A stretch of DNA of 64,000 bases from Macquaria australasica. Lineage: Eukaryota > Chordata > Actinopteri > Centrarchiformes > Percichthyidae. The stretch is taken from the NCBI GenBank assembly GCA_005408345.1, contig SEMN01001213.1, forward strand, positions 1 to 64,000, in the 5' to 3' direction. The position numbers and the translations under genes were made by a program. A model generated the notes under the pieces. That model had not been told where the DNA came from, did not search any database, and saw only the letters and a program-made list of their open reading frames with translations. This document shows, in pieces, positions 23,772 to 34,081 of this stretch; positions within the stretch are counted from its first letter, which is position 1; each line of letters starts with the position of its first letter.

Positions 23772-24407
23772 CTGTAAATACACATACACACATACACACC
23801 AGTGGTGTCTTGTAAACTTGGTATAGATGATCCTGCAATGCAAATAAGAGGTATATGATTTTGTTTTTCATATGAGATACTGCTGACCACTAGTGAACTT
23901 TAGCATTCAGCCATGTTAGAAGCGGGCTTTAGGGATAGCAATGCTGGTCAGACAGTTGGTCAGTCCACTTTTGACATTTTTGGTTTTGTGTGAAATAACT
24001 CTACATCTTCAAGATAGTCGGTCATTTAGTTACCTTGCATCTCAAACTCTAGCAATCAACCAGTGGGATCCAATATTTTTGACTACTGAAAACTGTTTAC
24101 TGTAAGTCTCAACCTGGTTGACCTTGTCTCTCACAATAGTAAGTCAATAATATTTTCACACAAAGTTAATTTCACTTCTTCTAATGTATGTCCTAACCAG
24201 TTCACATTTTCCTACAATCATTACAGACATTATTTTAGGGTTCCATTTGCTGCCCTTCTCACACACATCCATGGCTGTGCCACTGATGCTTGTGGTGTCA
24301 AAATGATGTATCCTAATGACTTATTCAGACATGTGTAACATACTGGAGTGCAAAGTTATGTTGAGCACTGGAAACATGAGAAACCTCCTATGCTCTAAAC
24401 ACACGCA

Positions 24408-24420
24408 CATGTGCGCGCGT

Positions 24421-24455
<35 letters not shown>
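24408..24455. repeat. Z-DNA-prone GCGCGTGCGC-(CA)n tract
   Basis: Alternating purine-pyrimidine run: cacatgtgcgcgcgtgcgc followed by about 17 CA units. Such tracts are typical polymorphic microsatellites and can flip to left-handed DNA. Confidence 0.85.
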
Positions 24456-24457
<2 letters not shown>

Positions 24458-24730
24458 CATGTTGTTGAGGTGTATGTGTACAGTATGTGTGAGAGAGATG
24501 GGTGTGCTAATAAGGGTTATGTAACAGAGGGCTCCATGTCTGATTTTTTTTCTCATGCATACAAGACACCAAAACAAGAGTAAGGAACTCTTTCTCTGAC
24601 ACGCTCTAGCAGATGCATGATGTGTGTAATAAACACATACTTGTGCTTGCCCATGCAAAACATCCACCAATAAAAATGGAGGAAATAAAGAGGCATTTAG
24701 GGTCTCTGGAGAGAGAATACATCAACTCTG

Positions 24731-24731
<1 letters not shown>

Positions 24732-24772
<41 letters not shown>
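24732..24772. repeat. (CA)n microsatellite
   Basis: About 20 uninterrupted CA units in the glra intron. Confidence 0.95.
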
Positions 24773-24777
<5 letters not shown>

Positions 24778-25554
24778 CCACCTCCTGTCCCAGTCAATTA
24801 CCTATATACTGTATGTATATATAAAGTATGTCTTCCTAAATATGCTGCTGCACCGAAGGCCTGGGATGGATTGAACCGGATGGACACAATCTGTCTGTGC
24901 ATCCATGGTTACAGTACAAACAGGACCTGCTAGCAGCTAATGCAGCATGACTTTTCAGAGGTGAAGTTTCACCAAAATGTAAACAATACTAAAAAACAAA
25001 CAAACAAAAACGGGGCTCAAGTGTAGCCCACTGCAAATTGACTCCATATCCAGTGGTGATTGGTCGTTAGGGGCAGGTTGTCATCAAAAAGAACTGTGCA
25101 AACAAATGATGTTATTGTTAATTCTCAAAGATTATCTGCTATGATTTATTATCTATGAATATAGCATATTTCTAAATTGCATTTGTGTTAGGATTTTAGT
25201 TCATGTTTATTGGTCCCTGCCTTGCTGCTTCAGACTGTGTTCTCCCGTTTCATGTCCGCAGTAGGCCACGGTGGCGTGAATGCAGAGCTAGTCCCTCTCT
25301 CACAATGCAATGTGTATTGTACGTGGGAAAATATGAATATGCATGCTCAGAGTGTTAGAGTATTCAATGTACATCACACAAATTTGATGACAAGTGGGAC
25401 TGACAGCCCATAACCCCACTACAGCATCATTTCATATTTCATATTATCAGAGTTGATTGGCTATCTGTCTTGTCTGGTGCCAACACTAGTTTAGATTTAC
25501 AGTCGGCAAGAAGAGGGGAGACTTTCTTAGGTAACACCAGCTAACCAGCTAAAA

Positions 25555-25960
25555 ATGAACAAAGTCGATTACACACTGGAGCACAGGTTTGAAACCCTTA
25601 ATTTGGAGGAGAAATTGGAATTAAAGCGCCTTGGTGCCCACCAGCCACGGGATATTGTCATCACTCAAACCGCTGGTAAAATTAACTGCAGGTTTAATGT
25701 GGAGTGGTTTTCAAAGAAATAAGGCTAACGGTTAGCATACAAAAGGAGGCACTCCTATTTTCCATGTCTGCTATTTGGAGAAGATGGTACTTTCTGAGAG
25801 GATTGCAAAACGTCAGCAGCAGGACTCATCTGGACAATGCTATGAAATTGGTCTTACTAGGAAGGGTAAACGTTTCTGCCCAAATTGACAGTGCATACAG
25901 GCGCTCCACTGAGCAGCATAACAAGCAGGCTCGGTTGGATCCTAACATGTATTAAACTGT
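25555..25960 (+). pseudogene. hAT-family transposase remnant (TTF/DUF4371 type)
   Basis: The frame from ATG 25555 runs 55 codons (MNKVDYTLEH... RLGAHQPRDIVITQTAGKI... FNVEWFSKK) to TAA at 25720-25722. It continues, with frame changes, as IQKEALLFSM and SSRTHLDNAMKLVLLGRVNV and DSAYRRSTEQHNKQ up to about 25950. These phrases match the N-terminal TTF-type zinc-finger and following region of the ZMYM-like hAT transposases that are frequent in fish. The expected Cys-Phe-Pro-Cys motif region is garbled. The catalytic DDE part and RNase H fold are absent, so it is a decayed fragment. The identification is by remembered family phrasing and should be checked by search. Confidence 0.6.
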
Positions 25961-26099
25961 GTGGAAAATGTGAAATAAAACTTTTCCACCTTGAAGAGGA
26001 TAAAAATTTCAGTGGGACAGCAGCGACTCAACACATTGGACATGCTGTCTATTTATTGAAAGCCAGCTGAATCAGCACCTACATGACAGTCGCACCTCT

Positions 26100-27100
26100 C
26101 CTCAATTACTTCCTGTAACTGTAACTAACCTGATATCCCCTGGACTACACCCCCGACCAGGTCAAGAAAACCTCAGCTCCCCTATTGTTCTCTCGCTTAA
26201 TTAAGTTTAATAACTCGGTTCGGGAACAAAGACCACGCCTTGAACACATCCCATTTCCGCACAAAAGTATTTAAGCACACCTTATCTGTTCACTTCCCCT
26301 TTGACTCGGTTTTCACATGACCTGTGAAAGACTAGTAGCCAACAAACTTAGCTTAAACCATCGGCCAGGAACTCCTTCTCAACCCTTCAGTTAGCGAGCT
26401 GTTTGAAGAAGACCAGCAGACTTCCGAAGTCTCGGAGTCCTCTCAATCTCCTAACTTCCAACCTCATTAGCTACCTCGGTTGCGATCAGCAATTCACATT
26501 CCTTGGCACTCTCGACTTTCATCCGACAACTCCAGTGTTATTGGGCCTTCGCCTACCAGCAGCTCCAGAGGAAGATCCCGTCTTCGGCGTTCGAGGGACG
26601 TTGTACCTTCCAGATGCTGCTCTCCGACCAGCTGTTCATGGACTCGCAGCAAAATACCACTCTCCCTCTCCGATCTTCCCAAGCTCTTCCGGGTTCCCAG
26701 CATTGCGTCCGCGGCAACGCCGGTGACGTCCAGCCTTCCACATCAGCCCTCTCCAAGGGCCAGGTCGTATCAAACCCTGTTCAAGCTCACTCGGTTTCAC
26801 AGCTATCTCATTCCTCTTCTATTCTCCCTCAGACTTCACAAACAACCCGAGCACATGCATCCCTCCATCCCAGCATCCTTTCCTCTTCCCTTGCTTCTAC
26901 CTTTCCTATCCCATCTTCTTTGGCCACTACAGCTCCTCCCACCTCTATACCGGCCATCACAGCCACACAGACTGCACCCACTACAGCCTTCCATGGTGGT
27001 GCTGTCAGCCAAAACCCATCCTTTCCTCCTGTTTTCTCTTCTTTCCCCCCTCCCTTAGCCCAAGCTAGCCATGCTTCCCCCCAAGACCCACTGTTCATCT
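26100..27100 (+). other. Ser/Pro/Thr-rich open region upstream of the YR fragment
   Basis: Plus-strand frames stay open over several hundred bases (for example 26503-27204, 233 codons) with low-complexity Ser/Pro/Thr composition. In the same frame they run into the phrase that precedes the tyrosine-recombinase box (FISETGKVASRFWFHLHLRQILSRSGI). This may be the N-terminal part or 5' region of a tyrosine-recombinase element. I do not recognise a domain. Promoter-like sequence is not evident. Confidence 0.35.
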
Positions 27101-27379
27101 CAGAGACAGGTAAAGTAGCCTCCCGCTTCTGGTTTCACCTCCACCTTCGCCAAATCCTATCCAGATCTGGAATATCCCCTGAGCTTATAACTGAATTGAA
27201 TTGAATTGAATTGAATTGAGCTATACTCTGGGCATTCATTCCGTATCCTCCACCGCCTTTAGGGAATCCCTGACCACATTATTAAAATTCTTGGCAGTTG
27301 GTCCTCTCCAGCATACCTCACCTACATCCGCAATGACCTCAGTGACATCAGAAATGCCCAATCACAGCTTTCCATTTAA
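27085..27379 (+). pseudogene. tyrosine recombinase C-terminal fragment (DIRS/Ngaro/Crypton-like)
   Basis: In one frame 27088-27187 reads LFISETGKVASRF..HLRQILSRSGISPEL. Then, after an inserted ATTGA repeat, the frame from 27230 reads GHSFRILHRL*GIPDHIIKILG and then SWSSPAYLTYIRNDL, ending at TAA 27377-27379. GHSFR is the His-x-x-Arg box and the Tyr in AYLTYIR is the expected nucleophile of tyrosine recombinases, with the typical ILGxWSS spacing. A nonsense codon and the insertion make it inactive. This domain catalyses integration of YR transposons in fish. Which YR group it belongs to cannot be told without the rest of the element. Confidence 0.65.
27188..27220 (+). repeat. (ATTGA)n run inside the recombinase fragment
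   Basis: About five ATTGA units preceded by aactga interrupt the recombinase frame just before the GHSFR box. The unit is the same as the 3' tail of the L2 elements in this window, so it may be the residue of an extremely truncated L2 insertion. Confidence 0.7.
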
Positions 27380-27479
27380 GTTTTCTTTTTGGGGCTCTAT
27401 CAAGACCGAATAATCCGAGAGACAGCTCCCCCACTCAGAGTCTTGAAACCCCTGGATCCCTTCTGTCTTCCCGCCACCA

Positions 27480-27690
27480 GCTGACACCAGTCAATCATCA
27501 TACTCCTCCATCCATCCATCCACGACCCTGATTTCTCCCCTCATCCCTCATCCTTCTTCCCTTCACCCCTCGACCCTCATCCCTTCATCCCTCGACCCTC
27601 ACCCCCATCCCTTCATCCCTCATCCCTCCCTTCGGACCCTTAGTCCATCCCTCCTACATCATCTTTGCTCTCTTCCATCCATAATATGCA
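27480..27690 (+). repeat. degenerate CATCCCT/CTCGACC minisatellite
   Basis: Pyrimidine-rich run of variants of catccct, cttcatccc and ctcgaccctcatccc units between 27480 and 27640. Non-coding. Confidence 0.75.
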
Positions 27691-27767
27691 ATAAACCATT
27701 CTAAATCTATATCTTTATTGGCATGGTCTTTGTTAATGAACCTCTTTTTCCTCTGATGACTCTCTGA

Positions 27768-28614
27768 CAAGCTCCTCTCCTGTGGAACCAGATCCCAGTT
27801 TGTGTACGGGAGGCGGACAACCTCCTCACATTTAAGAGTAGGCTTAAGACTTTCCTCTTTGATAAAGCTTATAGTAGGGCTGACTCAGGTGACCCCTGAG
27901 CCACCCCTTAGTTATGCTGCTATAGGCCTAGACTGCCAGGGGACTTCCTATGATGCACTGAGCTCCTCTCTCCTCTCTCCTCCTCTTCCTCTCCATCTGT
28001 ATGCCCTCATATCCCATCAATGCTTGTTACTAACTCAACGTCTTCCCGTAGTTGTGTGCTTTCTCTCCCCTCTCTCTCTCTCTCTCCTTCTGTTGCTTTC
28101 TGCAGGTATTTCTGCCTCCAGAGCTGTAGAGTCTGGATCTATGGTTGCAGCCACCTGCTGCCCCCGTGTTCCTGCTCTGCACCCGCTGCTGCTATTACTG
28201 TTATTGCTCTTATTATTAGTATTACTATTATAATATTGCTCTTAGTATTATTTCTGTTGGTGTTATCATCAATACCATTACCACAACTATTGCATTACAT
28301 CCCTATGTGGAACTGTACTGTGCTGCTGTATGTTCTCTTTCCTCCTGCTCTCTCTCTCTCCCGCTCCCCCCCTCCCCCTTCAACCCAACCGGTCGAGGCA
28401 GATGACCGCCCACCTAGAGCCTGGTTCTGCTCGAGGTTTCTACCTGTTAAAAGGGAGTTTTTCCTTGCCACTGTCGCCTAGTGCTTGCTCATGGTGTGAA
28501 TTGTTGGGTCTCTGTAAATATAAAGAGTCAGTCTAGACCTGCTCTACTCGAAAAAGTGCCCTGAGATAACTTTGTTATGATATGATGCTATATAAATAAA
28601 ACTGAATTGAATTG
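27768..28614 (+). mobile_element. L2 3'-end fragment
   Basis: Starts inside the ORF2 C-terminus (caagctcctctcctgtggaacc), passes the stop after DKAYSRADSGDP, and runs through the whole 3'UTR to tatataaataaaactgaattgaattga. It is about 847 bp and typical of 5'-truncated reverse-transcription products. It lies in glra intron 7 antisense to the gene. Confidence 0.9.
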
Positions 28615-29357
28615 ACCTCTCGGCAGAGGTCCCCTTCACCGTGTAGCAAGGTTATTTAGTGCCAGCAGCTACGACACCAAGTCTGCTAGGTAACTTTGCA
28701 AACAACAAAGCATGGAGGGAATACTGGTGACAAAAACTCAAATTATATTTATCTTATATGAAATGTATAAATAACAGAAACAACAAAACCAACTTTCATG
28801 GTATTCTGCACTGAACACTGACAACTCTCCTTTATCCATCTTTACCCATTCATATACAGATATTTTCTGTGTGTTCTGTGTGTAATATGAAAATAATATG
28901 TGACATGCCTAGCTAACACATGTAGTGACAATGTCATAAGAAAAAACAAGTAAGGGTTCAAGGCAGTGTCTTGCTGAAATGCACTTTAGCTCTATTATAT
29001 GGTCTGTGATACTGTATGAGGTCTCCAAGTGAAAAGTGCTGTTTATTCCAAGTTGGCAGCACAACTCCAACAGAGTTTTCACTATATATCTGCACTGGTT
29101 TACCCTGTGCAGGGGACTGGGGCATATCCTTGCACACACTGGGTGAGAGGCAGGGTAAACCCCCAGACAGCTCACTAGACTATCACAGGGCTGACAAATA
29201 CAGACAGACAACCATTCACACTCACATTCACACCTATTGGCAGTTTAGAGTCTCTAATTCACCTAACCTGCATGTGTTGGGACCATGGGAGGTAAGTGGG
29301 GCACCTAAAGGAAACTCACACAGATACAGATGAATGATAAAATGAACAAACACAGAC
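28615..29357. other. glra intron 7, proximal part
   Basis: Intronic. The stretch about 29100-29330 (ctgggtgagaggcagggtaaac ... acaaccattcacactcacattcacacct ... cctaacctgcatgt) is a segment of a common fish interspersed retroposon. No exon is present apart from exon 7, which begins at 29358. Confidence 0.6.
29100..29330 (+). repeat. common teleost interspersed repeat segment
   Basis: Recognisable phrases are gggtgagaggcagggt, ccattcacactcacattcac and cctaacctgcatgt followed by gggaccatgggagg. These belong to a family found throughout fish genomes, usually upstream of a GGAT-repeat tail like the one at 21.9 kb. The family name was not assigned. Confidence 0.55.
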
Positions 29358-29572
29358 CTTAGGCAGTGAAGTCCTGGAGCCTGAGCTCTGTGTTGTCATT
29401 GTGAGGACAGTGGTGATGCCCAGTGCCACTCTGGCTGGGGCAGCATCCATGTTGATCCAGAAGGAGACCCAGGACAGAATGACAATGAGCAGAGAGGGGA
29501 TGTACATCTGTATCAGGTAGTAGCCCATCTGACGCTCCAGGTGGAACCGCACCTCAATACAAGTAAATTTAC
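29358..29572 (-). CDS. glra3: glycine receptor alpha, exon 7 (TM1 and pore-lining TM2)
   Basis: A 215 bp exon with acceptor ttgcag and donor AAG|gtctgt, phase 1 in and phase 0 out. It reads KFTCIEVRFHLERQMGYYL at the end of the ligand-binding domain, TM1 (IQMYIPSLLIVILSWVSFWI), the intracellular linker NMDAAPAR and TM2 (VALGITTVLTMTTQSS), then GSRTSLPK. PAR before TM2 sets anion selectivity, and Ala at the 2' position is the alpha2/alpha3 state (alpha1 has Gly). EVRFHL is the alpha3/alpha4 form. The TM2-TM3 linker has Thr in GSRTSLPK where most vertebrate subunits have Ala. Exon length equals the family standard. Confidence 0.95.
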
Positions 29573-30081
29573 CTGCAAGAAAGAGACACGCTAAAATAAA
29601 ATTCACTTATTTATAATTACATGATACATTTCTTAAGCACAATAATCAGCAACAAAGATGGGGCACCGTTATGATCTTACAAGGTATGCTGTATTTACCT
29701 ATGCTTCACCCAAGCTTTCACCCCACTGCCTGAATTTGGATTTTCTGCATCTATTAACTAACAAGATGACAGCAGGCAGTCATTTTATGCTATTGGTTAT
29801 GTCACAGACAGGGACGTGGCTACAAAATTTGATCTTGACTTGCGGTCAGCTCATTATGCGGCCCAAAATCTATAAATATCTATAATCCCTGTCCTTCTCT
29901 GAGCCTCCTGAATCATTCAATGTCCCCACCCCCCATTCAGCATTCCAGGTCAAAGACACCACATCCATGTTTGTCTAGTATCTATGGTTTCTCCCTCTTG
30001 CAGCTGATTTTCATTCCTTTTCACCCCGTGTGCATGTTGCATGTAGTGATGCTTACTGCAGTGTGTGTGTGTGTGTGTTAC
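29573..30081. other. glra intron 6 (509 bp)
   Basis: Short intron free of recognised transposons, with a (GT)n run at 30060-30078 immediately next to the exon 6 donor. Confidence 0.85.
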
Positions 30082-30219
30082 CTGTGTTATAGTGCTTGGT
30101 GCAGTATCTGAGGTCTGATTCATCTTTGAGGATGAACTGTGGGAGCGTGAGGCCTTCGGCCACTTGGACCGGTCCATTCTCCTGCCACTCAAAGATTAGG
30201 TCGTTCATGGTGTAACCAA
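30082..30219 (-). CDS. glra3: glycine receptor alpha, exon 6 (loop C region)
   Basis: A 138 bp exon with acceptor tttcag and donor ACAG|gtaaca, completing a split Phe codon at its start and splitting a Gly codon at its end (phase 1 both sides). It reads GYTMNDLIFEWQENGPVQVA, EGLTLPQFILKDESDLRYCT, KHYNT. It contributes the agonist-binding loops and one Cys of the second disulfide typical of glycine receptors. EWQENGPVQVAEGLTLPQF is closest to alpha3/alpha4. The Pro codon in LTLPQF (30142-30140) is CCA, the codon type that undergoes C-to-U RNA editing to Leu in mammalian GLRA3. Confidence 0.95.
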
Positions 30220-30799
30220 CTGAAAAAAAACAAACCAGAGGGAAATTTAATAATCAGCAATTAATAAAACATTATGCAACATAAAGGTCAGCAAGTAGAA
30301 ATCTTTTAAGTGATAGATATGTTTAACAGAGGCTTCATGATTCTCTGAGGTTTTGAATTTTTGTCAGTTATTATTTAGCAGCAAATAGTCTCACTGAGGG
30401 CTTAGTGCCTCAACTTTGAAGTTGAATGACCCAACTTTGAAGTTGAATGACTCTCTCTTGAAGTATTCTTTTAGTCAAATATCTCAGGGTAGCATATGTG
30501 TTCTTGCCCCCAACCCCCCTGTGTTTGTAATGGCTGGATATTCAGATACTTTATGACATCCCATGATGCCAGTATTTAAAAAAACAAACACTTTTCAAAC
30601 AGTCTTGATTTTGACCAACCCACCATTTTATGGTAGAGCACCAACTTCGTCAAAAAAAATAAAGAAAGAAAGAAAACATTCTTGGTATATTATTTGAGGA
30701 ATAAAAGAGGCAAGAACATGTTGAAAGCAAAATCAGCTTTATTTTCAGTAAATTTAGGCTGTCATGTTTACACCGTCTGCATAATAAAGCAGCAGGTCA
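30220..30799. other. glra intron 5, distal 580 bp
   Basis: Intronic sequence directly upstream of exon 6 on the minus strand. Contains a short duplicated phrase (actttgaagttgaatgac, about 30412-30450) and an (AAAG)n-like run near 30660. No transposon was recognised. Confidence 0.7.
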
Positions 30800-31545
30800 G
30801 TAGCCAGCAGTGGAAGTATTCAGATCCTTTACTTTAGCAAAAGTAGCAACTCCACACAATAAAACTACTCCATTATAAGTAAAAGTTCTGCCTTCAAAAT
30901 CTTATTTAAGTAACAAAACATAAGTAGTATGAGCAAAATGTATGTAAAGTATCGAAAATAAAAGTACTCATTATGTAGCAGAATGAGTTAGAGTTGAATT
31001 ATAATTATATTATTGAATGTTATTACTGATGCATTAACCTATAAGGAGTATTTTAATGTTATTGGATGAGGAGCAAAGTTGAATTACTTTCTACTTTAAA
31101 GCGCAGCAATAGCAATCCATCATCCATTTGTATGCAGCATCATGTTTTGTATGTAACATTTAATCTGTAAACTACCTAACTGTCTGACTTGAAATGAAGT
31201 GGAGAAGTATAAAGTAGCATTAAATGGAAAAACTCAAGATAAGTACAATTACAAGAAAACTGTATTTAAGTTCAGAACTGGTCAACCGGTCGAGGCAGAT
31301 GACCGCCCACCTTGAGCCTGGTTCTGCTCGAGGTTTCTACCTGTTAAAAGGGAGTTTTTCCTTGCCACTGTTGCATAGTGCTTGCTCATGGTGGGAACTG
31401 TTGGGTCTCTGTAAATATAAAGAGTCGGTCTAGACCTGCTCTATTCGAAAAAGTGCCCTGAGATAACTTTGTTATGATATGGCGCTATATAAATAAAACT
31501 GAATTGAATTGAATTGAACTTGAGTAAATGAATCTCAGCTAAATT
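30800..31545 (+). mobile_element. non-autonomous DNA transposon (CAGTGGAAGTATTCAGATCC type), interrupted by an L2 tail
   Basis: 30805-31282 matches in phrasing a very common fish MITE: cagtggaagtattcagatcctttactt at the left, aagtaaaagttctgccttcaaaatcttatttaagtaac next, and tactttatacttc-like inverted phrases to the right. The right part is cut by an L2 3' fragment at about 31283-31516, after which cttgagtaaatg resumes. The element is probably hAT-like. Its right end is degraded. Confidence 0.6.
31283..31516 (+). mobile_element. L2 3'-tail fragment nested in a MITE
   Basis: Starts at caaccggtcgaggcagatg and ends in the ATTGA tail (ctatataaataaaactgaattgaattgaattg). The word gaact occurs on both sides and may be a short target duplication. 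About 234 bp. Confidence 0.88.
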
Positions 31546-33119
31546 CAATCAGGAAGACTATCTTTATGCCTCATTCATTCACATCCCTCTCTCTCTTCCT
31601 CTTCCTGCTTTCTTTATCAACGGATTATGAGTGTTTAACCTCTCACTTATCCAACCAGATTTCACCACAATCTCCATCAGCCAATCATATTGTTGCTATC
31701 AAACTCTAAATCTGTTCTCCTCTTGCTTGCTGTCATTTCATTAAGGAATCACTGCGAATGTCAAATGTTCACATTACCTTTTTTAGTTTATTGTTGGTAG
31801 TAGCAAGCTATGTCTGATTCCTCAGTCAGGAGAAACGTCTCTTCTCCACTTGTTCTCTTGCTCACCACCTCATCCACTACTTCAGGACACTCCACTGCAG
31901 ACAGGTAAATTCAATCCAAGCTTCACGCACACATCAGTCCTTGGAAATGCTTCAGCCCTGCCTCATCATCATCGTACCTCACTGCCAGGCCTCATGTGCA
32001 TCCTGCCTCTGTGTCAACAGCGCTTCACATCCAAGCTGCTCATCACTCACTGGCCTCCACCGCCAACATCCTCATGCAGCAAAATATCTGCTCGTCTCAG
32101 GTCAAATCATCCGCCGGGGAAACGTCAGCTGCGGTCATATCGTGCAGATCCCCGGTTTAGCGGGACTGTCCACCGGCAAGTTGCAACTGGTAGCTTCCCC
32201 ATCTACCGTGACGTGATCTGCTCTGTCTGTTCAGAGAGAAGCCGTTTTCACTCTATTCCCAATCAATCCCTCTAGTCTTTTTTGGCCACGAATACTGCCA
32301 TACTCATCAGAGGTTCCCAAGCATTTCCTGCACCACCTGCAGGATTCACCACAGTGCTGTTTAGCCTCCATCCTCTAAGGCCTCATCTCTGGTCATCATA
32401 GTTCTCCAGCCTGGCCCCGATGTATAACTCCATCTGGATCCCTTCACTGCAAAGAACCGATCCGGTTCAAAATATAATGCAACATCTCTCCTCACCACTA
32501 ATTGAGCATAGCGTTAGTTCAGACAGGACACAAAGTCAAGCTCAGCTCACAATACCATCTACATCAGCTGAGAGTAGCTGATCTTAAAGCCAGCCCACAT
32601 CAGCTGATGGCTCAGCTGATTCCCTTCTATGCAGCCATTGGAAAATTTCAACCAGGGTGCCTTATTCAAGTTGCTTTAGCTTGCCTACCCATGCTGCTTC
32701 CTCTGCAAGCTGCTTTGCAACCCACCTCCACCCCATCTCCTCCTTTACATGCTATGTCTGACTTAATCAATGTCATTTTTGTTGTCATTGATGCTTGCTC
32801 TGTTCTGTACCCTGGGGGGGGGGTCTTTGCTGCTGCACTCCCTTTCTTAGACTTTCCACGTATGCACGTGGAAGGGTAGGGAGCTCCCAGAACAGAGCCA
32901 TGCTGCCAAATATAACTACTTTAGATGAAAATAAAGTTTTCTTTGACTAAAGTGGTCCTGACTGAAATGTTCCCATCGTTCTGTCTTCTCACCCGGGTTC
33001 AGTGTTTATAGACACCTTTCTCATGCATTTCGGGTCAGGCTGCATATATATGACAGTTTTAAGTTGCAAGGTGATTTGTCAAACTAAACTCTTTTCTTAC
33101 CCAGCGTCTATGTGGAAAC
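31546..33119. other. unassigned intronic DNA with T-run and open frames
   Basis: 31800-32940 has higher GC, CT-rich composition and moderately long plus-strand frames (31850-32275, 141 codons; 32502-32879, 125 codons). It ends in an aaaataaag element near 32929, and has a run of G at 32813-32821 followed by an inverted ttccacgtatgcacgtggaa word at about 32855. This looks like part of a transposon rather than a host exon, but no domain was recognised. Confidence 0.4.
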
Positions 33120-33365
33120 TTTTACCGTAATCCATAAATCCTATAATACATGTTGAGGAAAATCCTTTGATTTTCCTCAAGACGCGTGAGGAACAATTAC
33201 TGTAAATTCTCTAATAGCGTCCAGGTTTGATTTACTTCAACACAAGGCGTGAGGAACAATTACCGTAAATTATATAATAGCAGCCCGGTTTTTATGTACC
33301 TCAACACAAGGTGTGAGGAACAATTACCGTAAATTTTAAATTAGTGGCCGGGTCTTGATTTATCC
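33120..33365 (+). repeat. about 63 bp tandem repeat, three to four units
   Basis: The phrase gtgaggaacaattac(t/c)gtaaatt recurs at 33186, 33249 and 33313, a period of 63-64 bp. Each is followed by a taat/tagc(g/a) and gg(t/g)tt segment and by tcaacacaagg. A partial earlier unit starts near 33120. Confidence 0.88.
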
Positions 33366-33598
33366 AACTACAGGGTAACAGGCATTTATTTTAAGGCACA
33401 CAGGCCTGTAATTCTAAATTCCTCTGTCTGGTAAGGGTATTTGCTCATATCTAGCATGAAACCTATTGTTTCCTTATTTCTCCGGTTTGCCTTGTTAAGT
33501 CTGTACCACATTAGGCTATTATACAAACCTCACTTGCTGTATCAGTTCTACTTAACAGAATAGGTCTATAAGAATTTAGATAGTAGGCTAATCCAGAC

Positions 33599-34081
33599 CA
33601 TAGACTAGATGGACGATGTGTCTCCACTTCCTCCTACTGTACAAAAATGAAGCCAAAATATCCCAGATACCCCATCTTGCTCTGGTGACGTCATTTGGAG
33701 CCAGAGTCTGAGCAGTAGTGATCCGCGGAGGAGCTGCGGTATCGAGTTCCCACCTATAAATCTGCCTGAACCAATCTCGAGCACACTCACAGTTGTCAAT
33801 CATGATGTGACACCCTGCTTTTATAGCACCAAATAACTAATTAAAACCAACAAATAGACAGGAAAAAACAAATAGAGAAACGAACAATTGAACAAACATC
33901 AGTGTGATAAGAACTACCTAAAATTACTTTGACTTTTCAGTTTGACCCATGTCCCATCCGCTAACATGGAGGGGGCGGGGTTTATGACCTATACTGCAGC
34001 CAGCCACCAGAGGGCGATCGAGATGTTTTGGCTTCAATTTTGGGGAGCTGTCATGTTGTCCATTTTTATATACAGTCTATG
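33599..34081. mobile_element. hAT-type MITE with 8 bp target duplication
   Basis: The 483 bp element starts catagact... and ends ...agtctatg (8 bp terminal inverted repeat, extending imperfectly as catagactgtatataaaaatgg at the right end). It is flanked by identical 8 bp copies of atccagac at 33591-33598 and 34082-34089. An 8 bp duplication is typical of hAT transposons. It has no transposase; the central part is CG-containing and shows only chance frames. Confidence 0.85.

Larger units (their letters stand above)
23772..25554. other. glra intron 7, distal part
   Basis: Intronic. It contains a GTGCGCGCGTGCGC-(CA)n tract at about 24408-24455, which alternates purine and pyrimidine and could adopt Z-DNA, and a second (CA)n at 24733-24771. 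No other element is recognised. Confidence 0.6.

Noticed and set aside
24606..24700. A minus-strand Phe-Tyr-Trp-like stretch that might have been the missing TM4 exon
   Set aside because: It lies between exons 7 and 8, so the order is wrong, and the surrounding residues do not fit TM4.
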